Positions 24,986 to 35,425 of a stretch of 64,000 bases of DNA are shown one piece after another. The notes below the pieces were generated by a model. It made no database searches. It saw only the letters and a list, made by a program, of their open reading frames with translations, and was not told the DNA's origin. The stretch lies in NCBI RefSeq assembly GCF_010093535.1, contig NW_022985229.1, positions 112,208-176,207 on the forward strand, read 5' to 3'. The stretch comes from Lindgomyces ingoldianus. Lineage: Eukaryota; Ascomycota; Dothideomycetes; Pleosporales; Lindgomycetaceae. The translations under genes and the position numbers were made by a program. Position 1 is the first letter of the stretch. Each line of letters starts with the position of its first letter.

Positions 24986-25114
24986 TGTAAGGCCGAGATG
25001 GTGCTTACGTGCGACGGGTATATATACTATTCTGTACGCAATAATTAACTGTTGGTTAATTATTCGCACCTTTTTAGTTGTATTGGCGTAGTGGTACAGA
25101 GCTCCGTCCTTACA
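24986..25114 (+). repeat. Small (129 bp) solo LTR, un-RIPed
   Basis: It starts TGTAAGGCCGAG and ends CTCCGTCCTTACA, with a 5 bp duplication CTAGC (24981-24985 and 25115-25119). It interrupts Pogo-1 sequence that is continuous in the copy at 19706. It contains a TATA-like GGGTATATATAC and a perfect hairpin (arms AATAATTAAC/GTTAATTATT, about 25041-25065). The TG...CA ends, 5 bp duplication and TATA box support a solo LTR. Orientation is inferred from the TATA box only. Confidence 0.72.
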
Positions 25115-26462
25115 CTAGCTAGGGGGGAAATCCTTGCGCATTTAGCTTAAGTATGTGCTAAATAATTGCCTGCTTCTTATTATTATCTAGCTTCTATAAG
25201 TTAGCTATATAATTAGCTTAGAAAGGTTGTCTAGCGCGTTAGTTGCTTATTATCTTTTAAAAGACTCTATAGATAGCTGCAGCGTGTTACCTAGAAAGTA
25301 TTACATTATATTTAAAAGCTTAAAGTATAAGCTGCATCTAACATTTCTTTAACACATCTAAGTAGTGTTATTAAAAATGCATTAGTGTAAGAAGAGTAGT
25401 GTAGTAGGGTCTTAGCAAAAGTAAGCAACTTAGGTGTGTAAGCAACTTGCCTGTGAAGTACGTTATTAAGCTTCTAACTTTCTTTCTACTTTTACTTTTA
25501 ACTACTGTTTACTGTGTCTAGGCTTTTCTAGGTTAGCTTAGTAAGAGGTAGAGTTATTAAGAAAAAGTTAGTAATAAACTACTTATAGTAGTTTATAAAC
25601 TCTATAAAAACATTAATATTCTAAACAGTTTTTAGCATTAGCTACTTCTAGATTATTTTAATTTTTAAAGAGTTAACTTTAACTACTTTTAGGTAAACTA
25701 TGTACTTTAGGTACTTAGCCTTTTATGTATAAAATTTATACTTACTAAGTTTTAAAAAAAGCTTTACTTTATATAATCTTTATAGCACTTTTTTAATATA
25801 AATAACTTGTTCTTTTTTTATGTTAGAATAGACTAGAATATTGTTAAAGTACATAATACACATTACATTAACTAACTCTGCTAGGGCCTAGTTAATATAA
25901 GCCTAGAAAGCTGCAGGAGCATTAGTAAGACTAAAAGGTATAACTTAGTACTTAAAATAACTATATTAAGTCTAGAATGCTGTCTTTTACTTATCCTTTA
26001 TATAAATACATAATATATAGTACCTATTATAAATATTTAGCTTTATATACTACTTTACTTTTCTAAGTCTTTTAAGAAATTCTAAGATAAGTAGTAGTAA
26101 GTAATAATTTTCTATTATAATTTAGTTTAGGCCTTTATAATCTATATAAAGCTTTAACTTTTTATTTTTTTATAAATAAAATTAGAGCTTTTATAAAAAA
26201 CTTAAACCTTTAAATCTATTTTATTTACAGATAATTATGAATATATTTGTAAAAATGCTGTAACATATACTTTAATAAGTTATATAGTAGTTAGTAAAGA
26301 CGCTTTGTCCTTTTCTCTAGCTTAATAGCTAGATCTTACAGGCTATGCAGTAATACTTCTAACATCTTATTAAACTTAACTATATCTGTATATTCTTTGT
26401 ACTTTAGTCTTAACTTAAGCTTTATAACTTTTAAAGAATTTTTAGTGTTATTAGATAGCACA

Positions 26463-27068
26463 TGTTACAGCTAACAAACAAACTGTAATTACCTAATCAG
26501 CTGTACCCCACAGCTTAAGCGACGTTAGATAGACGACGCTTAAACCTGTCTTAGACAGATCACGTGACAAGCTAAATAAAGAATAGCTTTAGCTTTTAGA
26601 CAAATGCATAGAAGAATGTGTTGTCTAATAAGAAAAGTATGTTTGCGCACTATGCGCGCAGTGCGCGTAGCGGGCACAGCTACGCGCAAAGCGCGCACAG
26701 CGTGCACTGCGTGCAGGCTCTGTGTATGTGGTCTTAGTTATAACCATAGTTAGAGGGTTATAATTACTGTTTAGTTTATTCTATAATAGACGAAGAGGCA
26801 TTAATACCTTTATAATAAGGACATTGCTGCTTTGTATATCTTCCACTATATATACCTCTAGTTCTATTCTTTTAGATTAGGTTTACTAGCTCTTTATATA
26901 GCTGCTAGGTTAAAACTATAACCTGCCTTCTTTACTTACGCCTTTCCTATACTCTGCGAGACAGACTGTACACCTAATCTAGCTAAGTCCTCCTCTTTCC
27001 GCCTAACAACACACTACAGGCTGTAGTGCTCTTAAAAACACTATTTTAATAAAGTAAAGATTATAACA
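26463..27068 (+). repeat. Gypsy-2 5' LTR (copy X)
   Basis: 606 bp, from TGTTACAGC to GATTATAACA. It shares a block around CTATATATACC and TTTAGTTTATT with the LTRs at 28519 and 34015. It holds a strikingly CpG-rich stretch at 26640-26730. It interrupts Gypsy-1 copy 1 in the middle of a sequence that continues uninterrupted in copy 2 at about 50250. Confidence 0.8.
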
Positions 27069-28518
27069 GTAATTACTACTACTTATAAAGTATAGCTACT
27101 TTAACCTTAGACATTAGCATAACAGGCGCTTTAGCCACTGGCACTAGCTAGACCCCTACAGCTATAGAAGAAGCGCAGAATTAGTAAATACTATATCTCT
27201 GTAACAAGCTAGAACAGCTTAGGCACCACCTCTAGCAGTAAGCATAATAAGGGCTTTTAAACAGTTAATAGTTACAGGCTCTCTAGCTAGAAGTAGCTAA
27301 TCTTTAAAACATTACACATAAATAAACTAGTATTAAATTAAAGAAGGCTCTACATTTTACCCCCCTTAAGGCCTTTAACAGGACAGCTAAGAATCTAAAA
27401 CTATTTTTTATAAAATGCTACCTCTACATGTAATATAATAAGACCGCCTTTAAAACTAACAAAGAAATAATCTTGTAAATAGGCTTACACCTAGAAGGGT
27501 CACCTGCTGTGTGGTTCTAACCTCACGCTAATGATTAGATAAACTACTAAGTAAATAGAGAACTCTTACTACCTAAAACACAGAAGATCTTTAAGGACAT
27601 TAATTCTTTTAAATTAGCTCTAACTGCTATCTATAGGCTAGTTAACTAGGAGAAATAAGCAGTTAATAAAATAGACTTTCTATAATAAAAAAAGAGCATA
27701 GTCTAATAATACATATCCTGCTTTAGGGAATAATTAGCTATCTATAGATAGACAGATTATAGAGCAATAAAATAAATATTTTACAACAGGCTTTTAAAAG
27801 TAGTTAAAAACAAATTTACTTACATTAGAAAGCCTAAAAGCTTTAAAGATTATGTTAAAAAAGCACTTACCTATAATAAAAGACATGCTAAGTGACATAG
27901 AGAGAAAAAAGTAAGCGTTACAACATTAAAACCTAACTAGTTTTAAAAGAAAAGGAAGAGCTTACAGTTTAATAGTAAATCTATAGATCTTAGTTACACT
28001 AAACATACACATAGCTTCTCTAAGAAAAAGAGCAAGTCCCTTCAAAGTAAAAAGCTGCCCCTAAGTAAGAAACAAAGAAAATAGCTTAAAAAGAAGGCAT
28101 ACCTTAACTATAAAAAAGAAGGTTATTTCTGTTAAAATTACCTAAACTCTAAGAAACTAGAAAATAAAAATAATAAGTTACCTATAAAAGCTATGTTTGC
28201 TAACAGAGGCTTAACGCTTAAAGAAATACACAACAGGCTAAATAAGTAACTCTGCTAGAGATGTAGAGCTAAATATAAATCCTCTAACTATCTAACAAAC
28301 TATTAGAAGGTAGAGGTCTAAGAAGAAGACAGTATCTCTAAGGCTATTAAATAAGCTGCAGTTTTTAAGGGATAGCAGGATTAAACATAAGTAGCTAACT
28401 ATGTTAAAAATGTAAAAAAAGGTAAAAAACAGTACCCTGTCTAACAGACTAGAAGAGGCACCCTAGCAAAAGAACTTAAGCAGTAATTTAAGTAAGAGGA
28501 TTACTAAAAGTGCAGAGG
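27069..28518 (+). mobile_element. Gypsy-2 copy X, RIP-mutated gag region
   Basis: Read on the + strand through stops, the region looks like a Ty3/Gypsy gag: a capsid-like part (about 27480-27890) with SFKDYVKKALTYN, then basic sequence, then a decayed CCHC zinc knuckle at 28090-28150 reading YLNYKKEGYFC. Cys-to-Tyr changes fit RIP. It is cut off at 28518 by the next LTR, so protease and pol of this copy are missing. Confidence 0.72.
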
Positions 28519-29108
28519 TGTTACGGTCTACGGTTGGACCAGCGTAACTCCACCAGCAGTGCTCCACAGTCTAGCTAGGTTGGAGCAGGGCTCGCTTATG
28601 AACCAGTCGGAGGACACAGAAGCAGCACCACTGCCCGCAGTACTAGAGGAGTGCGTTGTCTAGTAAGGAGACAGGCCACAAGTCTAACAAGTCTAAGAGA
28701 GCTTATAGAGCTCTCCTTAGCAGGCTTACATAAACTTGTCCTGCTTACCTTAGCACTCTCTGTATATATATATAGTTTCTACATTAAACAACCTTTAGAA
28801 AGTGTGTTTAATATTTAGTTTATTCTTTATATAGAATAAGTAGCATTTAGCTTTCTAATAAGCTGTAATACTATTTGTATATCTTACACTATATATACCT
28901 CTAACCTTGTCTAACAGGACTGTTTAACCTAGCTACTATACTGCTGCACATAGAGTAAACTATAATCTAGTTACTCTACCTCCTTTCTAGTAGCCTAATA
29001 GCCTATACATAGGACTGTACATCCTGCTGTTAGCCTCTACTACCTGTCCTACTTCTTCTCTAGGAATATTATAGACCTAAGTGCTTTTATAAAGTAAGAA
29101 TTATAACA
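28519..29108 (+). repeat. Gypsy-2 5' LTR (copy Y)
   Basis: 590 bp, TGTTACGGTC to GAATTATAACA. The first 250 bp are un-RIPed and GC-rich, while the rest is AT-rich. It has TATATATATA near 28765 and the CTATATATACC block near 28895. A gag region follows in the same orientation, as in copy X. Confidence 0.8.
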
Positions 29109-31467
29109 TTAAACACTACCTCTTTTAAAAAGTATAAATACTACTTAATATAATTTAGATTCTAATATAGCCTATGCAGCTTTATTAAGATCTACAGAAG
29201 TTTCTACCTAAAGTAAAGCTGTCTTAGCAAAACAAATTAATATAATCTAAAATAACATAAAAGAACTCTAGCAGATTAGTAATAAAGTAAATAAACTAGT
29301 AAACTTTTAAAAAGAAGTTAAAAACCTTTACTAAAAAGTAGCAGAATTTAATAACTCTCTATTACCTATAAATCCTTAACAAGCTACTAGCTCTGCGCAC
29401 TAGATACACGCACTATAAGTAGAGCTAGCTAAACTCTAGAACATCTTAACTAAAAGAACAAGCATTACAGCTAAAAAGACTTTAAGACTAGCCCTTTTAA
29501 AGCCTTTTAAAGGATTGCTAAAGGACCTCTGCTCTTTCTTTACTAGATACTACCTTTATATGCAATATAACCAGGGAGTATTTTAGACTAATGCAGAAAT
29601 AATATCTTAGATAGAACTACACTTAAAAGGCTTTTTTATAATTTAGTTCTAGCTACACGCAGATAATTAGATAGACTTTAAAGCTAATAGCATAACACTT
29701 ACTTTTAAAACAGAAGAAGTATTTAGCAGTGTTAAAGCTTTTAAGGATGCCCTAATAGCTATTTATAAAACTATAAATAAATAAAAAATTATAGCTAATA
29801 AACTAAACACTCTTAAGCAAGGCAACAGCACAGCCTAGAACTATGCAGCGCGCTTTAGGGAACAGCTAGCTATCTATAGATAGACAGACTAAAAAGCTCT
29901 CTGCTGTATGTTCTATAACAGGCTAAGCAACATAATAAAAAATAAATTTATGTATAATAATAAACTAACTACTTTTAAAAGCTTTATTATGTAAGTAATA
30001 ACTTATAACAATTACTATTAAAAGCGTAAAAGAAAAAAAAAGTAAAAATCAACTCCTTAGAAACTAGAGTTTATTTCTAGAAAAAAGAAGTCTTTTTAGT
30101 ATAATAAAAAACTAATAAACTTTAGTTATATAAAGCATATATAAAGCCTCTTTTTAAAGAAAAACTAAGTTCTAGGACATGATAAGCCGCCTTTAATAAA
30201 GAAACAGTAAAAGTAGTTAAAGGACAAGGCCTACCTAAACTATAAAAAAGTAGGACATTTCTGCTAAAATTACCTAGACTTTTAAAAGAGGGAGAATAAA
30301 AATACTACTATAATAGTAAAAGCTATTACTGCTAGATACAGCCTTATAAAAAAAGAAATATTAAAAAGATTAAATAATAAACTTTACTAGTAATGTAAAA
30401 AAAACTATTCTTTAGAAAACTACTTTAAAGCGTATTAAAAAGTAGTTACCTAAAACTTTAGTAGCTTAAATAAGGTGTTGTAGGACCTTATAATTTTTAA
30501 AAAGTATAAAGAAGAAACTTAGATCTAAGGATACATTATAAATGTCTAAAAAGAAGAGAAATAGTTTCTTCTTTATAACTAGACCTTTAGCACCTTAGTA
30601 AAAAAGCTCTCTAGATAATTCTAAAAGTGCAAATGCTAGGAGTGTAGTCTATAATATAACTACTTTAATAAATGTATAGTTATGCTTTACTAGATAAACA
30701 TTAGTAATAATTACCTTACATTTAACATTATAAGGTAGATAGCTAAGGTTAAATATAATATTATAAATAATAAAAAATAATAGCAGTTCTTTACTAAGAT
30801 CTAAGACTAGAAACTAGAAGGACTAAGTAGACCTGCTAGGTTTAAAGTTCTAAAGCTAGTACCTAGAAAACCTAAAACACTGCTTTTAGGCTTTGTAATT
30901 AACAGAAAAGCCCTTGTAATGCAGCAAAACTATAGCTAGTGTGTACTTTGCAGAAGCAACGCCTACAGCACTAACAACTGCTAGTAGAAGGGACACCCTG
31001 TACAGGTAGTACAAACACAGGAATACCCTTAGTAGACTTAAAAGAGCCCCCTTAACACCTTACATAGACCTAACAATTGTCTATACTCTTAGTACTAGTG
31101 TACGTAACAGTATTGCACTAGACACTAGAACAATAAGCACTAAGCAGGCTAGTAGCCTACATAGAAGAAAAACTATAATAGATGCCTATAGTAAGAGACA
31201 GCTTTAGCCTGCAAAACTATAAACTGCTACACCTATTAGACAGCCTTTTTTTATAAGTAAGAAAAATAGCTAAATTATAAAAATAGAAATAACTATAAGT
31301 TTTATTACTTTTAATAAAAAGTAGTAAAAAAGAAGACTACTTAACATCTTATTACCTAGTAAAAGATTACAAGTGTAAAGTAGCTAACTATTACAACAGA
31401 GAGCACTAAATCTATAAAAAAGAGAAAGATAAATTTAATAATAACCTTTAAAAGATTAACTTTTACT
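29109..31467 (+). mobile_element. Gypsy-2 copy Y, RIP-mutated gag and following region
   Basis: The + strand carries a gag frame parallel to copy X: NYAARFREQLAIYR near 29835, then a zinc knuckle at about 30230-30280 reading YLNYKKVGHFC. Beyond 30500 the sequence is less readable and may include the protease region. No reverse transcriptase is reached before the foldback insertion at 31470, and none follows after it, so the copy is 3' truncated. Confidence 0.7.
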
Positions 31468-31469
31468 TA

Positions 31470-32569
31470 ACGTACTTCACAGGCGAGTTGCTTACACACC
31501 TAAGTTGCTTACTTTTGCTAAGACCCTACTAAACCACCCTTTCTACACTAATGTATTCCCTATAACACTACTTAGACGCGCTAAAAGAACGTTAGATATA
31601 GCTTACGCTCTAAGCTTTTAAACAAGACATAAAACTCTTAAAAAAATATGCTATAGCTATGTGCAAAGTTTTATAAAAAACAATAAATAACTATAGCACT
31701 AGATAACCTTTACAAGCTAATTCTACAGCTAAATTATAGAGGCTAGGCAATAAAAAGAAGCAGGTAATTATTAAGACTATACTTAAGCTATATGCGCAAG
31801 GAATTTCCTCTTAGATAGCATTTATAGCTAATATAGCTAATTCTTTGCGCGCTAAGCGTAATTTTAGCTATGTTTACATAAACTAGCCTAGTACATTTAT
31901 AAAGTGTTATTTAGAGCTTAAAGTAAAGTTTTAAGCGTAAGTATAGTTAAGAGATATTTAGCTAATTATTAACTTTATCTTACTAAAGTTGTACGTGTTA
32001 TTATTCTAGATGCTATACTTAGCTTTAATATTCTCTATAAGGCTAAACCTACTCTAAATTACTCTAGGACTCTTGCAAAAGGCTTTCTTATAGTTATACT
32101 TATACTTAAATGTTACTTTAAGCTTTAAATAACGCTTTACAAACATACTAGGCTAGTTTATGCAAACATAGCCTAGAATACACTTAGCGCACAAAGAATT
32201 AGCTATATTAGCTATAAATGCTATCTAAGGGAAAATTCCTTGCGCATATAGCTTAAGTATAGTCTTAATAATTACCTACTTTTTTTTATTACCTAGCCTT
32301 TATAATTTAGCTGTAGAATTAGCTTATAAAAGTTATCTAGTGCTATAGTTATTTATTATCTTTTATAAAACTCTGCACATAGCTATAGCATATTTTATTA
32401 AGAGTTTTATATCTTATTTAAAAGCTTAGAGTGTAAGCTGTATCTAACATTCTTTTAGCGCGTCTAAGTAGTGTTGTAGGGAATGCATTAGTGTAAGAAG
32501 GGTGGTTTAGTAGAGTCTTAGTAAAAGTAAGCAACTTAGGTGTGTAAGCAACTCGCCTGTAAAGTACGT
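31470..32569 (-). mobile_element. Pogo-1 foldback derivative, 1100 bp (second copy)
   Basis: The same length and construction as the copy at 18571: inverted arms of about 475 bp and a loop with part of the transposase, here on the minus strand. TA lies on both sides (31468-31469, 32570-32571). Because the arms are symmetrical, only the loop shows the orientation. Confidence 0.85.
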
Positions 32570-32571
32570 TA

Positions 32572-32952
32572 GCTAATAAGGCTGCTACGTGATATAAATT
32601 ATATAAAAAAAAGCAAATTAAGTTAGAAAAGACTTTAATAATTTAGAAAGGCCTACGCTTAATAGCTCTAAAGGAGTTTAAAGCGCGCAGTAACAGGAAG
32701 AAGGCAAAGAAGCAAGTGTAAGCTAAAGTAGGTAAGCTATTCTAAAGGCGCTGTAAATAGTGTAATTAGACTAGGCATAACATGTAAACATGTAAGTAAG
32801 AAGTAAAAGTAGTATCTAAATAATATTCTAGGCTGTACTATACTATGTAGTGCTAGAGCGGGTTGTTATAGTCTATAATAGAGTTGGTTAGGGTAGAGTC
32901 TTAGCAAAAGTAAGCAACTTAGGTGTGTAAGCAACTCGCCTGTAAAGTACGT
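32572..32952 (+). mobile_element. Orphan 3' end of a Pogo-1 element
   Basis: 381 bp matching the last part of the full-length element (7432-7814), ending in AAGTACGT followed by TA. It directly abuts the foldback, but the corresponding 5' part is absent on the other side. The foldback probably landed in this Pogo-1 copy, and the left part was later lost. Confidence 0.75.
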
Positions 32953-34014
32953 TACATAATCTACTAGAAAAGTAATTAACTATAATACTATAATAAAATC
33001 CTACTAGTAATTAAAAACTCTATGTAATAATAAAAAGAATAAGAAATAATTTCTATTATATAAATAACTTATTAAAACATAGAGATATTAGAGGCAACAC
33101 TATAGAATAAGAGCAGCCTAGGGTACTAGAATAATAAGATCAATATGTTAGAGGCTTTAATAAGCCTATAAGCCTAATTATACACAAGTTATATAATCAC
33201 TAATCTATATATAGTAACTTAAAAGAGCGCTACTTTTTTAAGTTTATATATAATAGATTTTAAAGAATAGACACTATAAAACTTCTTAACACTTAGTTAT
33301 ATATTTAAAAAGAAGCTTATGTAAGTGCTAGATAATAAAAGAATTACACTATAGCTAAGTAGTAAAAGTACCTAAGCCTAGAAGTTGTATAATATAGCAT
33401 GAAAAAAGTAATTATGTTTAAAAAGCTTTATATACAACCTTTATTACTATATAAAGCTCTACACAGAAGCAGGCTAAACATAATGCTGCTAATAACACTA
33501 AACATACTAGCATTACCTGCTTCTATACCTTAGCTAGCACTACACTAATCACTGTACAAACAATATATAACACTCTACCTAACGCCTGCTCCACACTCTT
33601 AATTGTACACACTACCGCCTACTGCAGTGTATCCACTACTAGTACCCTCTGTACAACCTCTACTATATTACAACCTGTACAAACTTCTACTCTAAAGAGA
33701 AGTTACTAAAGAAAAACTCTTAGTAAATAAAATTATATAATTTTAAAAAGCATAAAAGAAATAATAACTATATAAGTTAACTATATAATATTTTTATAAA
33801 TAAAATAAAATATTTTAATAATCTATGCTAACATCTAGATATTTAGAAAACTTAGTACACAGACATCTTTCTAGATATCCTAGAAGGTTGCGCAAATATG
33901 TACTATATACATAACATAGGCTCTAGACATAACTAGAAGCATCTATATAATGCCTTAAGTAACTACTTTAACACTAATATAAACAATAGCTAGTACTAGA
34001 CTAACTAGACTGTA
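32953..34014 (+). mobile_element. Copia-B fragment (leader/gag region)
   Basis: The reverse complement of about 16125-17180 in Copia-B, so in + sense. It lacks LTRs on both sides. The left edge coincides with the start of the leader duplication unit, and the right edge is where a Gypsy-2 LTR begins. RIP stops are frequent and no frame is open. Confidence 0.75.
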
Positions 34015-34629
34015 TGTTACAATCTTTTCTTCGAAGAGGTGGTGTCCGGAGAACTCTAGGCCTAGAGAGAGGATTAGAGGATTTGAAGGGGAGAGAACTT
34101 AGTCTAAACAGGTGTACAATCTGTTAGAACGTGGTTACTAGAACGAGGAGGTGCGGCTGGCTATAGTTTGCCCTTTAACAGCAGTATAAGGTGCTTAGGT
34201 TAAACAGTTCTAGTGATAGAACAAGATAGAAGGTATATATAGTGTAAGATATACTATGAAATTGCTTCTTATTAAAAAGATAGCAATGCTACTTAGTCTA
34301 TGTAAATAATAAACTAAACTTTAATTACAACTGTTCTAGTAATAGTTAGGATCTAAACTATATACATAGGGTTACACGTTGTTAAGCGTAGTTAAGCGCT
34401 CTCTAATAGTAGTTTCTTTACACGCTTAATAACGCTTAGTTGCGCTTAACCGTCTACTGTTTATTAAATAGTGCACTTAGCTGTGCATTAGTCTAATATA
34501 TTTGCCTATTTGTTGTCTATTAGGTTACATAACGTAATAGGTAGGGCAATAAGAGGATTCTAGCCTTGCTTGTTTAAACAGTGGGGAATAATAGGTTAGT
34601 AGCTTACAGTCTAATTATAGGTTGTAACA
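34015..34629 (-). repeat. Gypsy-2 3' LTR (copy Z)
   Basis: 615 bp, TGTTACAATC to GGTTGTAACA in the + view. The central block is the reverse complement of that in the LTRs at 26463 and 28519. Immediately beyond 34629 the minus strand reads AGAGAGGGGAGCCTGCA, a good polypurine tract, so this is the 3' LTR of a minus-strand element. Its pol is found at 40619-46007, past the inserted Copia-A. Confidence 0.8.
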
Positions 34630-35004
34630 TGCAGGCTCCCCTCTCTATTAGCGTTCTTACTATTCTGCTCACGCTGTTGCAAGTGTTTAAATTTTCTTTT
34701 ATCTAGTAGGTGCCTTTTAATAAACGCTTTACAGATGTCTGTTCTTTTTAACTATGCCTTACTAGTCCTCTTACTAGTCTGCTTATGCGCGCTGTTTGTG
34801 TGCAGTTGCTTGCCTTAATTCTCTTTATTATACAAAGATGCAACCCTATAGCCTCTGCTATTTTACTCGCTCTTTCTGTGTTTTAACCTTGTTATTAGAC
34901 AAGTGTGTAGAGTGCGTTTAAAAGAGAACTTGTTATAATGCTTTTATTTCTAACATAGCTTAAAATTATTTAAAGAAGGAGTAAGAAAAACTTCTTTATA
35001 AGTT
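34630..35004 (-). mobile_element. Gypsy-2 copy Z, 3' untranslated part left of Copia-A
   Basis: Moderately AT-rich sequence between the 3' LTR and the Copia-A insertion; the last five bases (AAGTT) are the Copia-A target duplication. No coding similarity was seen. It is assigned to Gypsy-2 by position and by the polypurine tract at its left edge. Confidence 0.6.
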
Positions 35005-35425
35005 TGTTAGATATGCGCACCTACTGTCAAGACAGGAGGAACGTTTGACGAAAGCTGCTACATAGTACGAGCAATGAGCTCGAACAGTATGTTGCTGCAA
35101 ATTGCTGCATGTTGCAGCAAATTGCAGCATTTTGCAGCATGTTGCAGCATTTTGCAGCATGTTGCAGCATGTTGCAGCAAATTGCAGCATGTTGCAGCAA
35201 ATTGCAGCATTTTGCAGCATGTTACAGCATTTTGCAGCATTTTGCAAGCTGGTCGCGCATAGGGCTAGTGCGCGAGGGACTCGGATCGGAAAAACAAAAG
35301 CCGAGCAACACGAGTAGAGCAGAAAAAAGGATCAATAAATCAATACAATCAATCATCATCCCATACATCATATCTAAACCTATCATTCATCTTAGGAAGC
35401 CTAGAAACAGTGCTTCAATCTGACA
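35005..35425 (+). repeat. Copia-A 5' LTR
   Basis: 421 bp with TGTTAG/CTGACA ends. It contains a 10 bp minisatellite at 35091-35246 and non-repetitive flanks nearly identical to the 3' LTR and the solo LTR. It still has abundant CA and TG. Confidence 0.93.
35091..35246 (+). repeat. 10 bp minisatellite in the Copia-A 5' LTR (about 16 units)
   Basis: Tandem units of the form TTGCAGCAWK. Copy number differs among the three LTRs in the window (about 16 here, 14 at 23241, about 7 at 40296). Confidence 0.93.

Larger units (their letters stand above)
23057..25463 (-). mobile_element. Pogo-1, full-length copy carrying two nested LTRs
   Basis: Removing the nested solo LTR with its 5 bp duplication (23061-23465 region) and the 129 bp LTR (24986-25114) leaves an element of about 1866 bp, the same as the copy at 19706. 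It is TA-flanked and inserted in Gypsy-1. The part near its left end (23463-23760) is less RIP-mutated than other copies. The transposase frame on the minus strand contains stops. Confidence 0.86.
17956..26462 (-). mobile_element. Gypsy-1 copy 1, RIP-mutated Ty3/Gypsy polyprotein remnant (nested)
   Basis: Minus-strand pol pieces survive at 17956-18570, 19671-19705, 21571-23056 and 25464-26462, separated by Pogo-1 insertions. The reverse transcriptase part (about 25600-26200) reads VIPFSLTNAPAAF and, at 25825-25855, YFNNILVYS, a YxDD box with both Asp changed to Asn by G-to-A changes. Integrase coding near 21600-21690 reads YYPKTNRQTKRQNQTLE. The integrase C-terminal part is at about 18230-18360. 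Order on the minus strand is normal (RT, RNase H, integrase). The upstream gag half is lost at 26463, where a Gypsy-2 LTR begins. No LTR of Gypsy-1 itself is identified. Confidence 0.82.

Noticed and set aside
25082..25114. tRNA A-box-like sequence (TTGGCGTAGTGG) suggesting a SINE or tRNA
   Set aside because: No B box and no cloverleaf; the TG...CA ends and 5 bp duplication fit a solo LTR better.
18571..32569. Loop inversion in foldback elements (loop + in one copy, minus in the others)
   Set aside because: The arms are symmetrical, so insertion of the whole element in the opposite direction explains it without any inversion.
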